DNA from: Mimachlamys varia | Taxonomy: Eukaryota; Mollusca; Bivalvia; Pectinida; Pectinidae | Reading direction: 5' to 3' | NCBI GenBank assembly: GCA_947623455.1 | Contig: OX392532.1 | Span: forward strand, 3,782,001-3,846,000 | DNA: 64,000 nt | Shown here: positions 45,901 to 51,165 of the stretch, piece after piece | Layout of the letters: every line of letters starts with the position of its first letter | Numbering within the stretch: position 1 is the first letter of the stretch | Notes under the pieces: generated by a model | The model's input: the letters and a program-made list of their open reading frames with translations, nothing else | What the model was told of the DNA's origin: nothing | The model's database searches: none | Translations under genes and position numbers: made by a program

Positions 45901-48154
45901 AAACTCTACATCAGCATATTGTTGCATTGAAAAATATTTAATTTAGATATGGCTAATTGCCATTCTGATATTGTAGAAATTAGTTATTGGCGCATTATCT
46001 ATATATGTTGGTCTTTTCCAGCACAAACATTGTACATGTAGTATTTATTGGTGGTTATATACACACCAATGTATGTGCCAGCTGCTACCTTTAATTGTTG
46101 ATTAATGAAAAGTATTGTTACCTGGCTGACAGAATAGTCATTGATACTTTGTCCAGGAAAGATGATCAGCCACTGGTGTATGGACCAGGAGTACGACAGT
46201 ATGTATAGGAAACAGGAAGTACTGAAGGACGAGAATACCGATGTGGACTCCGCTATGTTGTTGGATGATGATCGTTTGGTTACTTCCAGTAATGACTTTC
46301 TCCTCCGAGTTTGGAACATCAAGACAGGTACACCTGGATCAATATAACAGCTTCTTTGTCTTTCTTGTGTCCTTAAGGACAGGTTATTAGTATATAACGG
46401 CTTGATTTTTTACTTGAAAAGTCATTTACCCAGATAATCTTACGTCCCTTCTATACAAGACCAGAAAGGACTGTTCTTGATCAAAGTTAAAATATACATC
46501 AGTTAAACCGTTATAACAAAATAATAATATAGTGGAATAAAAAGTAAAAATGTTTGATTCTGCATGTGCACTGGGGACTTAATAGGGGAGGTGGCTGAGG
46601 TACTTAACAGGGGAGGTGGCTGAGGTACTTCACAGGGGAGGTGGCAGAGGGCCTTAACAGGGGAGGTGGCTGAGGGCCCTAACAGGGGAGGTGGCTGAGG
46701 TACCACACAGGGGAGGTGGCTGAGGTACCTCACAGGGGAGGTGGCTGAGGTACCTCACAGGGGAGGCGGCAGAGGGCCTTAACAGGGGAGGTGGCTGAGG
46801 GCCCTAACAGGGGAGGTGGCTGAGGTACCACACAGGGGAGGTGGCTGAGGGCCCTCACAGGGGAGGTGGCTGAGGGCCCTCACAGGGGAGGTGGCTGAGG
46901 GCCCTAACAGGGGAGGTGGCTGAGGTACCTCACAGGAGAGGTGGCTGAGGGCCCTAACAGGGGAGGTGGCTGAGGTACCTAACAGGGGAGGTGGCTGAGG
47001 TACCTCACAGGGGAGGTGGCTGAGGGACCTAACAGGGGAGGTGGCTGAGGTACCTCACAGGGGAGGTGGCTGAGGTACCTCACAGGGGAGGTGGCTGAGG
47101 GCCTAACAGGGGAGGTGGCTGAGGTACTTTACAGGGGAGGTGGCTGAGGGCCTAACAGGGGAAGTGGCTGAGGGCCCTAACAGGGGAAGTGGCTGAGGGC
47201 CCTAACAGGGGGAGGTGGCTGAGGGCCCTAACAGGGGAGGTGGCTGAGGCACCTCACAGGGGAGGTGGCTGAGGGCCTAACAGGGGAGGTGGCTGAGGTA
47301 CTTTACAGGGGAGGTGGCTGAGGGCCTAACAGGGGAAGTGGCTGAGGTACTTTACAGGGGAGGTGGCTGAGGGACCTCACAGGGGAATTTGCTGAGGGCC
47401 CTAACAGGGGAGGTGGCTGAGGGCCCTAACAGGGGAGGTGGCTGAGGTACCTAACAGGGGAGGTGGCTGAGGGCCCTAACAGGGGAGGTGGCTAAGGTAC
47501 CTCACAGGGGAGGTGGCTGAGGTACCTAACAGGGGAGGTGGCTGAGGGCCCCAACAGGGGAGGTGGCTGAGGGCCCTAACAGGGAAGGTGGCTGAGTTAC
47601 CTCACAGGGAAGGTGGCTGAGGTACCTAACAGGGGAGGTGGCTGAGGGCCCCAACAGGGGAGGTGGCTGAGGCCCCTAACAGGGAAGTTGGCTGAGGTAC
47701 CTCACAGGGGAGGTGGCTGAGGGCCCCAACAGGGGAGGTGGCTGAGGTACCTCACAGGGGAGGTGGCTGAGGGCCCCAACAGGGGAGGTGGCTGAGGCCC
47801 CTAACAGGGAAGTTGGCTGAGGTTAGGCGTCCTTCCTGTGGCATTCTTGTTTAACTTATATGCATTTGCTGAGCATGAAGACTAGCTAGGATACACATGT
47901 ATTCAGACAGGATTCCTCAAAGACATATGTCTGTATCTCCAAGATTATGTTTGACATACGGGTTTCATTGAGAATCTTTTGCAGGTGAATTGATAAAGAG
48001 ACTTGAGGGGCACACAGTGTTGGCAACACTCGTCAAAAATCATGACAAGAGTCCTTACTTTGTTTCCTTTGGAAATGTTGGAGAAGAGAACTCGCTACGC
48101 ATTTGGGACAAAATCACACTGGAATGTGTAGCGACATACAGACTGGATCACAAG
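12416..48154 (+). CDS. NWD1/NWD2-like: NACHT and WD-repeat domain protein (NWD1/NWD2 family), at least 25 coding exons
   Basis: Exons: 12416-12683, 13710-13912, 14161-14276, 15431-15642, 15805-15939, 19178-19306, 21269-21477, 22572-22723, 23045-23147, 23987-24202, 24798-25131, 25531-25683, 26194-26340, 32384-32600, 32872-33028, 33452-33626, 34590-34949, 35823-36077, 38125-38398, 39178-39307, 40423-40594, 43284-43420, 43890-44136, 46157-46327 and 47985-48154. All junctions are AG/GT with matching phases and total 1614 codons. The product has an N-terminal block (VRIFTSSTFTDT, then VVDMRWGVRN, about residues 80-130), a NACHT ATPase with Walker A GQSGCGKTS (about 442-450) and Walker B LVIILDSLDQL (about 532-542), a winged-helix/helical part (about 640-910) and WD repeats (about 940-1614). 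Human family members have about 1560-1740 residues, so it is nearly complete. NWD proteins are cytosolic STAND ATPases with neuronal or signalling roles in vertebrates; the role here is unknown. The 3' end is uncertain: without splicing, exon 25 would read on to TGA at 48251-48253. Confidence 0.92.
13710..13912 (+). CDS. NWD gene exon 2
   Basis: It continues FTDTKFERN and carries YPRVKAFCQ, FQVVDMRWGVRNEA and the end TGPNFV, the most conserved N-terminal block of the family. Acceptor ATTACAG, donor GTGAGT, phase 1 to 0. Confidence 0.93.
14021..14057. repeat. CCA trinucleotide microsatellite in intron 2
   Basis: About 12 tandem CCA units shortly downstream of exon 2. Confidence 0.9.
14161..14276 (+). 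CDS. NWD gene exon 3
   Basis: Encodes TLLSHKYGYRSLPNVIEAEE and on to AKNLLKK. Acceptor CTATTTCCAG, donor GTAAGT, ending in phase 2. The last AA joins the G of exon 4 to give K followed by WYQRDSN. Confidence 0.92.
14916..15440 (+). repeat. 45-bp array (12 copies) that multiplies the exon 4 splice acceptor
   Basis: Copies of TTTTGTCCTAG/GTGGTACC plus AGAGTAATTATAATGATGTGATGATG recur at 45-46 bp from 14926 to 15424. The part after AG is the beginning of exon 4 (GTGGTATCAGAG at 15431), so every unit contains a complete candidate 3' splice site followed by 12 bases of exon-like sequence. The 45-bp units are open in the exon frame and would each add 15 residues. Units carrying an extra G (46 bp, near 14971, 15017 and 15288) would shift the frame. 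Confidence 0.93.
15431..15642 (+). CDS. NWD gene exon 4
   Basis: Encodes WYQRDSNAVPPVYLLSSISK, a helical stretch and EEETKKYVIS. The family has a matching block around W-Y-x-R-D-x-N-x-V-P. The acceptor used here is the last of twelve repeated copies; donor TCTG/GTAACA. Confidence 0.93.
15805..15939 (+). CDS. NWD gene exon 5
   Basis: Encodes VTEKEIQMGMLS, then GCAWFRRDITDID and SYQLSRYM. Acceptor GTTTTAG; donor ATGG/GTAAGG lies in the first unit of an 18-bp array. Confidence 0.92.
15931..16147 (+). repeat. 18-bp array (12 copies) that multiplies the exon 5 splice donor
   Basis: GATACATGG/GTAAGGCAA recurs every 18 bases from 15931 to 16129, with variants GGTAACACAA and AGTAAGGCAA. The first unit is the true end of exon 5, so each unit reproduces nine exon bases and the donor. 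The exon frame stays open through the array (RYMGKA repeats) and stops at about 16211. Confidence 0.93.
16290..18613. repeat. 37-bp minisatellite in intron 5 (about 63 copies)
   Basis: The unit contains ACTAGTTACCAAGGTATATT and GGTATAGAGAAACAACC. It is not derived from exon sequence, though it holds AAG/GTATAT and the near-palindrome CCAAGGTATATTGG. Copies vary by a few bases, such as GTAACCGAGGTGTATT. Confidence 0.95.
18614..19177 (+). other. Unique end of intron 5
   Basis: Non-repetitive A+T-rich sequence ending in the pyrimidine-rich acceptor CCCATTTGTTTAG before exon 6. No gene seen. Confidence 0.5.
19178..19306 (+). CDS. NWD gene exon 6
   Basis: Encodes ECLGNEETVKLAQGLLTDLK, then LPSDNLLTYSVPWTDK. 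The matching family block is LLxxLK...LP...Y.VPW. Donor AAAG/GTCAGT lies in the first unit of a 23-bp array. Confidence 0.9.
19286..20085 (+). repeat. 23-bp then 19-bp array that multiplies the exon 6 splice donor
   Basis: The exon end (CCCTGGACAGACAAAG/GTCAGTA) is repeated as a 23-bp unit to about 19825. From there to about 20050 it becomes a shorter 19-bp unit (CCTGTACAAAG/GTCAGTA), then a last long unit. All units keep AAAG/GTCAGT. Confidence 0.93.
20169..21192. mobile_element. About 1.0-kb TIR element inserted at TTAA, in intron 6
   Basis: The ends GGAGGCTCGACCCT (from 20173) and AGGGTCGAGCGTCC (to 21188) are inverted repeats with one mismatch, and each is flanked by TTAA (20169-20172 and 21189-21192). 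Insertion at TTAA is typical of the piggyBac superfamily. The interior is A+T-rich and carries only a 66-codon minus-strand ORF (20872-21072), so the element is non-autonomous. Superfamily is inferred from the target site only. Confidence 0.7.
20872..21072 (-). CDS. Small ORF inside the TTAA element, unknown
   Basis: 66 codons starting ATG near the right end of the element. It begins with a charged stretch (SRCQQWRDERERFKSS), then Cys/His residues (YCHDHSYC) and an acidic end (DTDSDGNSIEIESEG). It could be a fragment of a transposase or chance. No function can be assigned. Confidence 0.25.
   Translation of the reverse strand: MSRCQQWRDERERFKSSTQDYEQIKYCHDHSYCKTTTKIDVHYIDTWSDTDSDGNSIEIESEGRPI
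21269..21477 (+). CDS. NWD gene exon 7
   Basis: Encodes GINPDLLEHQKYLKEMSEDF and on to CLQHIRFCQQKCENFHGREA, the helical segment before the P-loop domain. Acceptor AAATTTAG, donor TTCAG/GTACTC, phase 0. Confidence 0.92.
21584..21921. mobile_element. MITE with about 77-bp terminal inverted repeats, in intron 7
   Basis: The arms 21584-21661 and 21846-21921 are imperfect inverted copies. Both contain the CCTCGATATCCAGG end, CTCTCCAC, CCTGGAATAT and GCAAAACTGAAGGCT. The core has a nested hairpin (TCAGGT, six A, ACCTGA at 21665-21682). No transposase is encoded. Confidence 0.7.
21922..22571 (+). other. Remainder of intron 7
   Basis: A+T-rich unique sequence with no further structure seen; it ends in the acceptor CTCATTTCAG. 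Confidence 0.5.
22572..22723 (+). CDS. NWD gene exon 8 (Walker A)
   Basis: Encodes EIKTYLTNPNKSPLVVHGQ then SGCGKTSILAKVATLVP and ends PFKPAVIA plus part of R. GQSGCGKTS is the nucleotide-binding P-loop of the NACHT domain, with the catalytic Lys and Thr present. Confidence 0.96.
23045..23147 (+). CDS. NWD gene exon 9
   Basis: Encodes RFIGTTPDSSNIISLLTSIL and RQIYTLHDTQREIPE, matching the family block F-L-G-T-(S/T)-x-x-S-S. Donor GAG/GTAAGT lies in the first unit of a 48-bp array. Confidence 0.95.
23103..23445 (+). repeat. 48-bp array (7 copies) that multiplies the exon 9 tail and donor
   Basis: Each unit contains 42 bases identical or nearly identical to the end of exon 9 (CAGATCTATACCCTCCAC to CCCTGAG) followed by GTAAGT. 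The exon frame stays open through all copies to a stop near 23460. The last unit carries three extra bases (ATCATCCCTGAG). Using a later donor would insert multiples of 16 residues in frame. Confidence 0.95.
23825..23945. repeat. Direct duplication of about 60 bp in intron 9
   Basis: TACATTCCTAAATAGATCGT to CACTTTCTACATTTA occurs twice in tandem, starting near 23825 and 23886, with one or two differences. It lies shortly before the exon 10 acceptor but does not include it. Confidence 0.85.
23987..24202 (+). CDS. NWD gene exon 10 (Walker B)
   Basis: Encodes DIKLLVKDFKSALRFMV, then RPLVIILDSLDQLDP, LNWLPATLPNSVKIIVST and CFPSLK. LVIILDSLDQL is the Walker B strand with its acidic residues, and the LPxxLPxxVKIIVST strand is sensor 1. 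Confidence 0.96.
24203..24797 (+). other. Intron 10
   Basis: Unique A+T-rich sequence. I see no repeat array in it. Confidence 0.6.
24798..25131 (+). CDS. NWD gene exon 11
   Basis: Encodes LVPVPVLDKDDVKSIIDSWL, CPIPLFLKLSFDQASKW, then VRGSIDLLFSQLEVKHG and LVSNALGYLTT. These blocks match the NACHT-associated helical and winged-helix part of NWD proteins. Acceptor ATTTCAG, donor ACAG/GTATAT. Confidence 0.95.
25531..25683 (+). CDS. NWD gene exon 12
   Basis: Encodes ATNGLSESELEDILSCDD, VVLNDVYVYW, then RRLPPLLLVRLRTDLQEYV. It is strongly family-conserved (GLSExELEDxLSxDD, PPLLxVRLRxDL). Acceptor GATATTGCAG, donor GTAG/GTAAGT. Confidence 0.96.
25600..25895 (+). repeat. 101-bp unit in three copies: exon 12 3' part plus donor
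   Basis: The last 84 bases of exon 12 (from TTTACGTATATTGGACACC) plus GTAAGTATATATATATG are repeated starting at 25600, 25701 and 25802. Copies 2 and 3 preserve the coding-like sequence almost unchanged (CAGGAG becomes CAAGAG) and the GTAG/GTAAGT donor. The 101-bp length would break the frame if a later donor were used. Confidence 0.95.
26194..26340 (+). CDS. NWD gene exon 13
   Basis: Encodes VERGADGIRVMYWYHRQFIE, AATARY and LAEFFSGKWSN, matching the family block WYHRQFxE...LAxFFxGxW. Acceptor GTTTCAG, donor AATG/GTGAGT. Confidence 0.95.
26390..31715. repeat. 59-bp minisatellite filling intron 13 (about 90 copies, 5.3 kb)
   Basis: The unit contains GTATCCATATAGACAGGAAT, CCTCTATAGAGAGGTGATAT and AGACAGGTGTCAAATGTAG. 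It is not exon-derived. Each unit holds several AG/GT words and the palindrome CTCTATAGAG. It has higher-order structure: a block of about 990 bp (about 28590-29580) is followed by an apparently identical block (about 29580-30570). Confidence 0.96.
31716..32383 (+). other. Unique end of intron 13
   Basis: A+T-rich sequence. A near-perfect hairpin ATCATTTTCTGGATATTATATCCAGAAAATGAT lies near 32151-32183 (arms 14-16 bases). It ends in the acceptor TATATCTCCAG. Confidence 0.55.
32384..32600 (+). CDS. NWD gene exon 14
   Basis: Encodes GNKKPCTDRSGKDGLEDRHS, then YNLRKLNNLPFHLTMAGN and CLLHLDFLQTKLLASSL, matching the NWD block NLRKLxxLPxHLxxAG. I chose the donor CTTAG/GTTAGT at 32601 because it gives the right phase to exon 15. 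The frame also stays open to a second possible donor at CAG/GTTTAA (32660). Confidence 0.9.
32872..33028 (+). CDS. NWD gene exon 15
   Basis: Encodes NVVYDFQLAQKEFPEDNAI, LQECLQLSKQALVYDPNQL and LQLLDRLTGFQ, an all-helical segment before the WD region. Acceptor AATATGTAG, donor TTTCAG/GTGAGC. Confidence 0.94.
33452..33626 (+). CDS. NWD gene exon 16 (start of WD region)
   Basis: Encodes DEGLVGLCEQCKHISIPYLL and then LLSDHTAEVTGLDISRDGKT and IVT, the first WD-type blade. Acceptor TTGTGTACAG, donor ACAT/GTAAGT. Confidence 0.93.
33770..34015. repeat. CTGT-rich minisatellite in intron 16
   Basis: CTGTCTGTCTGGTGGCC(A/G)TCTGGCCAT-type units. A degenerate stretch with AAAAATTAGTTAAGG and similar words follows to about 34320, a layout also seen at 48541-49290. 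This suggests a dispersed repeat family with a CTGT/CCGT head. Confidence 0.85.
34532..34597 (+). repeat. Two-copy duplication of the exon 17 acceptor
   Basis: GCTCCCATTCTATAG/GTGCTGA occurs at about 34535-34556 and 34575-34596, 40 bp apart. The second is the real acceptor before exon 17; the first carries the same polypyrimidine-AG and seven exon-like bases. Confidence 0.9.
34590..34949 (+). CDS. NWD gene exon 17
   Basis: Encodes CADDEEQSVKLWNLKEGTLM, SLLLVEYEGDLLKAVSLSG and AVLYDAFTGKK. Typical WD blades (S-V-K-L-W, A-V-L-Y-D) are visible. Donor CATG/GTGAGT. Confidence 0.94.
35080..35340. repeat. 63-bp minisatellite in intron 17 (4 copies)
   Basis: Units with GTTACCATATATGTACGATT and GCTGGGTTTACAG start at 35105, 35168, 35231 and 35294. 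Not exon-derived. Confidence 0.92.
35529..35745 (+). mobile_element. tRNA-derived SINE with V/Meta-like body, intron 17
   Basis: The head resembles a tRNA gene: box A GTGGCTGAGTGTTCTGAC near 35537 and box B GCGAGTTCTAAACCC near 35586. The body holds TTTTTCTCCAGGTACTCCAG near 35639 and CTCTAAAACCTGGC, like the conserved domain of V/Meta-type SINEs. It ends in an A-rich tail AAACAAAATAAACCAAACC. Confidence 0.7.
35770..35834 (+). repeat. Two-copy duplication of the exon 18 acceptor
   Basis: TGTGTTTTAATTAG/GATCAG plus GGAGAT occurs at 35775-35800 and 35809-35834, 34 bp apart. The second copy is the real acceptor and exon start; the first reproduces 12 exon bases. Confidence 0.92.
35823..36077 (+). 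CDS. NWD gene exon 18
   Basis: Encodes GSGRYILVTEASLYKVSLLD, then WIEVFKPPPDDADDEAILSV, VCVSPDEKCFVVSSII and LQRTRVIK. WD-blade pattern. Donor AAAG/GTAAAT is the first unit of a 27-bp array. Confidence 0.94.
36071..37690 (+). repeat. 27-bp array (about 60 copies) that multiplies the exon 18 donor
   Basis: The exon end ATCAAAG/GTAAATATG followed by TAGATCTACTG is repeated about 60 times. Most units are 27 bp, with early 25-bp units lacking two A. The unit contains the palindromes GTAGATCTAC and TGATCA. Frames are open over long stretches (IKGKYVDLL-type repeats). Confidence 0.95.
37705..37870 (+). mobile_element. Possible tRNA-derived SINE, intron 18
   Basis: It has a tRNA-like head with box A TAGTCTAGTGGTAGGACACC near 37714 and box B GGTTGCAGGTTTGAGGTACG near 37750. 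CTAAGCTTCTCAGCTTAATTGGC follows in the body. No clear tail or target duplication was seen. Confidence 0.45.
38125..38398 (+). CDS. NWD gene exon 19
   Basis: Encodes GTSNDVGQCLNFTPDSKQLF, FISHQQVIVYDFETEVRREI and EEDNAVRVWDITRPEKQ, WD blades with V-R-V-W-D. Acceptor ATCCTCAG, donor GTCAG/GTAGGG. Confidence 0.94.
38399..39177 (+). other. Intron 19
   Basis: A+T-rich unique sequence with a pyrimidine run near 38616-38645. No array or gene seen; the acceptor is TTGTATGCAG. Confidence 0.6.
39178..39307 (+). CDS. NWD gene exon 20
   Basis: Encodes CYCALPNPRYLAMVVRTKNE, LGAVLVYDLVTRKIVRRGTV, a WD blade. Donor ACAGTG/GTAAGA is the first unit of a 26-bp array that also repeats the exon tail. Confidence 0.93.
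39282..40196 (+). repeat. 26-bp array (about 35 copies) that multiplies the exon 20 tail and donor
   Basis: AAGATTGTCCGACGTGG plus CACAGTG/GT, the last 22-24 bases of exon 20 plus its donor, is repeated with small variants (TGTCTGATG, TGTGTGATG, TGTTCGATG). A higher-order period of about 312 bp (12 units) is visible, for example the ATTATCTGAC variant near 39598 and 39911. Confidence 0.95.
40423..40594 (+). CDS. NWD gene exon 21
   Basis: Encodes DDGLPKNMLCISDTEVILAN, RKIKVFDLDTMTITRVFEG and KMEIIKDGK, a WD blade. Donor AAAG/GTAAAA is the first unit of the next array. Confidence 0.94.
40581..43135 (+). repeat. 23-24-bp array (about 108 copies) that multiplies the exon 21 donor
   Basis: The exon end AAGGATGGGAAAG/GTAAAAT is repeated for 2.5 kb with variants (GGAATG, GGATAGG, GGAAGGG). 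Longer blocks are duplicated: units containing GGGCCAGGAAAGGTAACAT at about 41907-42190 recur at about 42611-42895, roughly 705 bp apart. Confidence 0.95.
43284..43420 (+). CDS. NWD gene exon 22
   Basis: Encodes EMMTLTQEKHGFKTYNIETG, KTISLLHAPLEI and FDQHSLT, a WD blade. Acceptor GATTTTGCAG, donor CTTACA/GTAAGC. Confidence 0.92.
43890..44136 (+). CDS. NWD gene exon 23
   Basis: Encodes VNQTNLMVCQIDEDGPIVVF, DYLQNVCLHVVKLISRYNTI and VSCIGVHNMQQ, WD-like blades. Acceptor TTGTTACAG, donor CAAG/GTGACA. Confidence 0.92.
44555..44656. repeat. Three tandem 43-bp units with the palindrome GTCGACTATAGTCGAC
   Basis: The 16-bp palindrome lies at 44555-44570, 44598-44613 and 44641-44656; the last has TTTAG in place of TATAG. 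Each is preceded by CCGTT. Located in intron 23. Confidence 0.9.
44725..45235 (+). pseudogene. LINE reverse transcriptase C-terminal fragment, intron 23
   Basis: Typical LINE tail motifs appear in order: SSVSDMLNILKWQTLADRHR, then SLCLLFKTVNNQ near 44800-44855, and SILPRSITEWNKIPPDIIPA near 45060-45115. A 93-bp segment starting GACTACCGGTAACACC is duplicated (44870 and 44963). The second copy has a stop where the first reads YRTQVR. It is the decayed 3' part of a non-LTR element on the plus strand. Confidence 0.65.
45596..45746. repeat. Perfect 57-bp inverted repeat (foldback) in intron 23
   Basis: Arms 45596-45652 and 45690-45746 are exact reverse complements as far as I can read, around a 37-base loop. 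The loop itself can pair (ATAACCG...CGGTTAT). The arms contain GGTTATCGGGGGATAACTAC. It is probably a young MITE or foldback element; no clear target duplication was found. Confidence 0.85.
46157..46327 (+). CDS. NWD gene exon 24
   Basis: Encodes GKMISHWCMDQEYDSMYRKQ, then LLDDDRLVTSSNDFLLRVWN and IKT, a clear WD blade (L-R-V-W-N). Acceptor TTTGTCCAG, donor ACAG/GTACAC. Confidence 0.94.
46575..47824. repeat. 25-bp G-rich minisatellite in intron 24 (about 50 copies)
   Basis: Units contain CAGGGGAGGTGGCTGAGG followed by TACCTCA or GCCCTAA. It is strongly purine/G-rich on the plus strand and could form G-quadruplexes. It is not clearly exon-derived, though each unit has two AG/GT words. Confidence 0.95.
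47985..48154 (+). CDS. NWD gene exon 25 (last recognised)
   Basis: Encodes GELIKRLEGHTVLATLVKNH, GNVGEENSLRIWDKITLECV and ATYRLDHK, a canonical WD blade (EGH...L-R-I-W-D). After CAAG/GTATTT the frame stays open for 32 more codons to TGA 48251-48253, but that extension does not look like a WD repeat. Either this is a normal internal exon whose partners I could not find, or the protein ends here. Confidence 0.9.
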
Positions 48155-48335
48155 GTATTTCCTGTGCACTGTAATATTAGGCTATTCATGATGAGCTTAA
48201 TCTACTTCCCTGGGATTTTTAATTTCAAAGAAAATGTTTTAAAGATGTTATGATCTTCTAATCTTTGATGAAAGGTTTGAATTAGGTACAGTACTAGTAT
48301 ATTCCAATGATATTATGTTTATTTTTACAACTTAA

Positions 48336-48520
48336 GTAGAAAGGTATTGTTATTTTTTCCAAAAGTAGAAAGGTATTGTTATTTTTGCAAAAGTAGAAAG
48401 GTATTGTTATTTTTACAAAAGTAGAAAGGTATTGTTATTTTTGCAAAAGTGGAAAGGTATTGTTATTTTTACAAAAGTAGAAAAGTATTGTTATTTTTAC
48501 AAAAGTAGAAAAGTTTTGTT
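48336..48520. repeat. About 27-bp minisatellite after exon 25
   Basis: Six to seven copies of AAAAGTAGAAAGGTATTG plus TTATTTTTAC. The AAAG/GTATTG word resembles the exon 25 donor (CAAG/GTATTT), but the rest is not exon sequence. Confidence 0.88.
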
Positions 48521-48540
48521 ATTTCCATCAAAGTCTTTCA

Positions 48541-48712
48541 GCCCGTCCGTCTGTCTGTCTGTCTGTATGTCCGTCTGTCTGTCCGTCTGTCTGTCAGCCT
48601 GTCCGTCTGTCTGTCCGTCTGTCTGTCCGTCCGTCCGTCCGTCCGTCCGTCCGTCCGTCCGTCCGTCCGTCCGTCCGTCCGTCCGTCCGTCCGTCTGTCT
48701 GTCCGTCTGTCT
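48541..48712. repeat. CCGT/CTGT tetranucleotide array
   Basis: CCGTCTGT and long CCGT runs. It forms the head of a dispersed repeat whose body follows. Confidence 0.95.
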
Positions 48713-49290
48713 GGATGTTGGTTTCCAGACGATTACTTGAGAAAGGATTGCTGCATTTTGTTGCCACTTCATACAATGTTAGCTGATGAGGTAATACAGA
48801 GTGGAATTGTGTTTGGGGTCGAAATGTCAACTCCAAAGGTCACTTTTTCAAAATTTAGTTTCCAGATGATAACTTCAGCAAGGATTGATGGATTTGGTTT
48901 AAAATTCATACAATGTTTACTCATTAGATAATACAGAGTGGGATTGAGTTTTGGGTCGAAAGTACAATTACAAAGGTCACTATTGCTTCAAATAGATATT
49001 TTCAACAAATTTTGGTTTCCAGATGATAACTTCAGAAAGAATGGACGGATTTTGTTGAAACTTCATACTAGCTTCATATTAGCATATGAGCTACAATGTA
49101 ATGTGAAAGTTTGGGGTCATGTCGACTCAAAGGTACCTGTTGCTAAAAATAGATATTTTTTTCATCAGCTTTGAATATTCTGATAACTTCAAAAAGGATT
49201 AACGGATTTGCTTGTAACTTCAAAAAATGTAAGCTAATCAGATAATATAGAGTGGAATTGACTTTTGGGTCAAATGATCACCATATTTTC
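48713..49290. repeat. Degenerate repeat body, about 140-155-bp period
   Basis: TTTCCAGATGATAACTTCAG and TTCATACAATGTTAGCT-like words recur near 48722, 48860, 49015 and 49175, with GGGTCGAAATGTC between them. It adjoins the CCGT array, as at 33770-34320. Confidence 0.65.
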
Positions 49291-49589
49291 ATTTTACGCT
49301 CAGTCTCATAAAACGGTTAAACATTGTTTGTAAAAGTTGCATGCAACACTCACTGTAAGCTAGTTTAATTGTTTAGTCTTACGTGTTTTCAAGAATCTTG
49401 ACGTGTGCTAATTTATACTAGTGTAGCTACATGGCTATAGATAAACACATTAATACTAGATTACTACTTTATGGATTATTGACAGTGATATTGTCCTGTG
49501 TATTTTTATACTTTCAACAATATCTGACTGTTTCAGATCCATTAATTGAAGCAGAGTTTACAGACCCTGGACCGTTTTTCTTGTCCGTT

Positions 49590-49760
49590 TTAACGGAAAC
49601 GCAACGGAAACGGAACGCAAACGCAACGGTAATGTAACGGAAACGTAACGCAAACGGAACGGAAACGTAACGGAAACTGAACGTAAACGGAACGAAAACG
49701 CAACGGAAACGCAACGGAAATGTAACGGAAACGCAACGGAAACGTAACGCAAACGCACAC
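49590..49760. repeat. Minisatellite of GGAAACGCAAC-type units
   Basis: An imperfect 11-12-bp repeat rich in CG dinucleotides (ACGGAAACGCAACGG, ACGGAAACGTAACGC). No coding meaning is supported. Confidence 0.85.
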
Positions 49761-51130
49761 AAATTGTTTGGTTTTAGCGCAGATAATTCGCCCGATAACG
49801 GACTTAAATAGATGTACTTGCTCACGGAAGCGTGTCGGTCTCTGACCCTAACTCTGACCCGTGTTTACCTATACATCGGTCGCGTGTTATTTGCACAGCG
49901 GGGATGTACTTATAGGCAACACTGTCCCCGCCAGCAATAAAATGAAATTTTAAACAATGGTTTTCCAACGATATTTTGTGATTACTGGTTTTGGTTTTCA
50001 TACAAAATTAGATTTCTAATTACGTATATTTACAACAGTACAACACATGTACATTGTAACACCTAATTAGTAAATATATACGATAAAGATACGAAACACA
50101 TTCCTTTATACGAATTAATAACCTTAAAATTATATTTGATGTCCTTCCTTAGGCTTCATTCCTAATTCCATTTTTTCCCAAATATCATTTTATTATAATG
50201 GTCTTGAACAAACGTTTGTTAACATGAGCAGTTTTATTGTTTTTAGTCTTGAATTCAAATCTGAACTTAGTGTTGAAAAAATATATACAGCGTATAAACC
50301 AAATATTGTACGTTTATGGTTTTCAATATAAACAATAGAAAACGTCCAAAAGAAAAATCTGAAACTTGTGTTGTGGAAAAAATGTAACTACATATCAATA
50401 CTTTAAGGGGGGAAATGTTGGTTAAGAATGTTATTCCTTTATTAGTACATCAACTGAAATACTGCAGGTGAAATCTGAATAGATTTTATGTTTTCTTCAA
50501 AACATCATTTTCAAATTAAATCTCAAACAGGTATAATTCTTTAATATTCTCTTTGTTGATATTATTTCGTAATTGAAATCCGTATTTATATGAATGGTTT
50601 TGAAACCGGGAAAACATACTTACACAACATATCATGTCCGTTGTTCTAATTCATGAGACACGTTTACATTTATCTGAATGATAATTACTAATTCAATAAA
50701 CATGTAATTCCCCTCTGTGAATTAAAGATTGTATAGCTTTTTTGAAAAGGGTATAAGCGCGGACATCATTAATTTTACTAGGTTCAAGGTAATAAAGAAC
50801 TGAACTGAACTATTCCAAAAACTAGTGGCTTAATCGCCACTAGCATCTGGCCTTTTTCTTTTATCTGGCTTTCTATATAATTACCTATTGTGTGGGCAAC
50901 CTATTACCTACGACGATTGTTAGTTTGAAGGTAAAGTCTACGAAATTAATACCTGTGGTTTCAGTCACAGGGACCCACACTTGCCAGTAGTAAACATCGT
51001 CTCTTCAAAGAGATTAGATACAATTTTGAAAACTCTTATTTGGGTATGCTATATTTAGTTTAGTTGAACAATAGTTTTATTCAAGAATAATACAGTATAA
51101 TATATCAGAGCCGTATACCAGTGTTCCTCA

Positions 51131-51165
51131 GTTAACTACGGGACGTATATACGTCCCTGGTTAAC
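51131..51165. repeat. Palindromic site with core GGGACGTATATACGTCCC
   Basis: The 18-bp core at 51140-51157 is an exact palindrome, and GTTAAC flanks it on both sides in inverted orientation with a small offset. Confidence 0.85.

Noticed and set aside
48541..48836. Open frames over the CCGT array
   Set aside because: Tetranucleotide repeats give long open frames in several registers; no protein signal.
50822..50855. Hairpin followed by T-rich run as a terminator
   Set aside because: Rho-independent termination does not apply in a nuclear animal genome; at most a Pol III stop, with no Pol III gene seen nearby.
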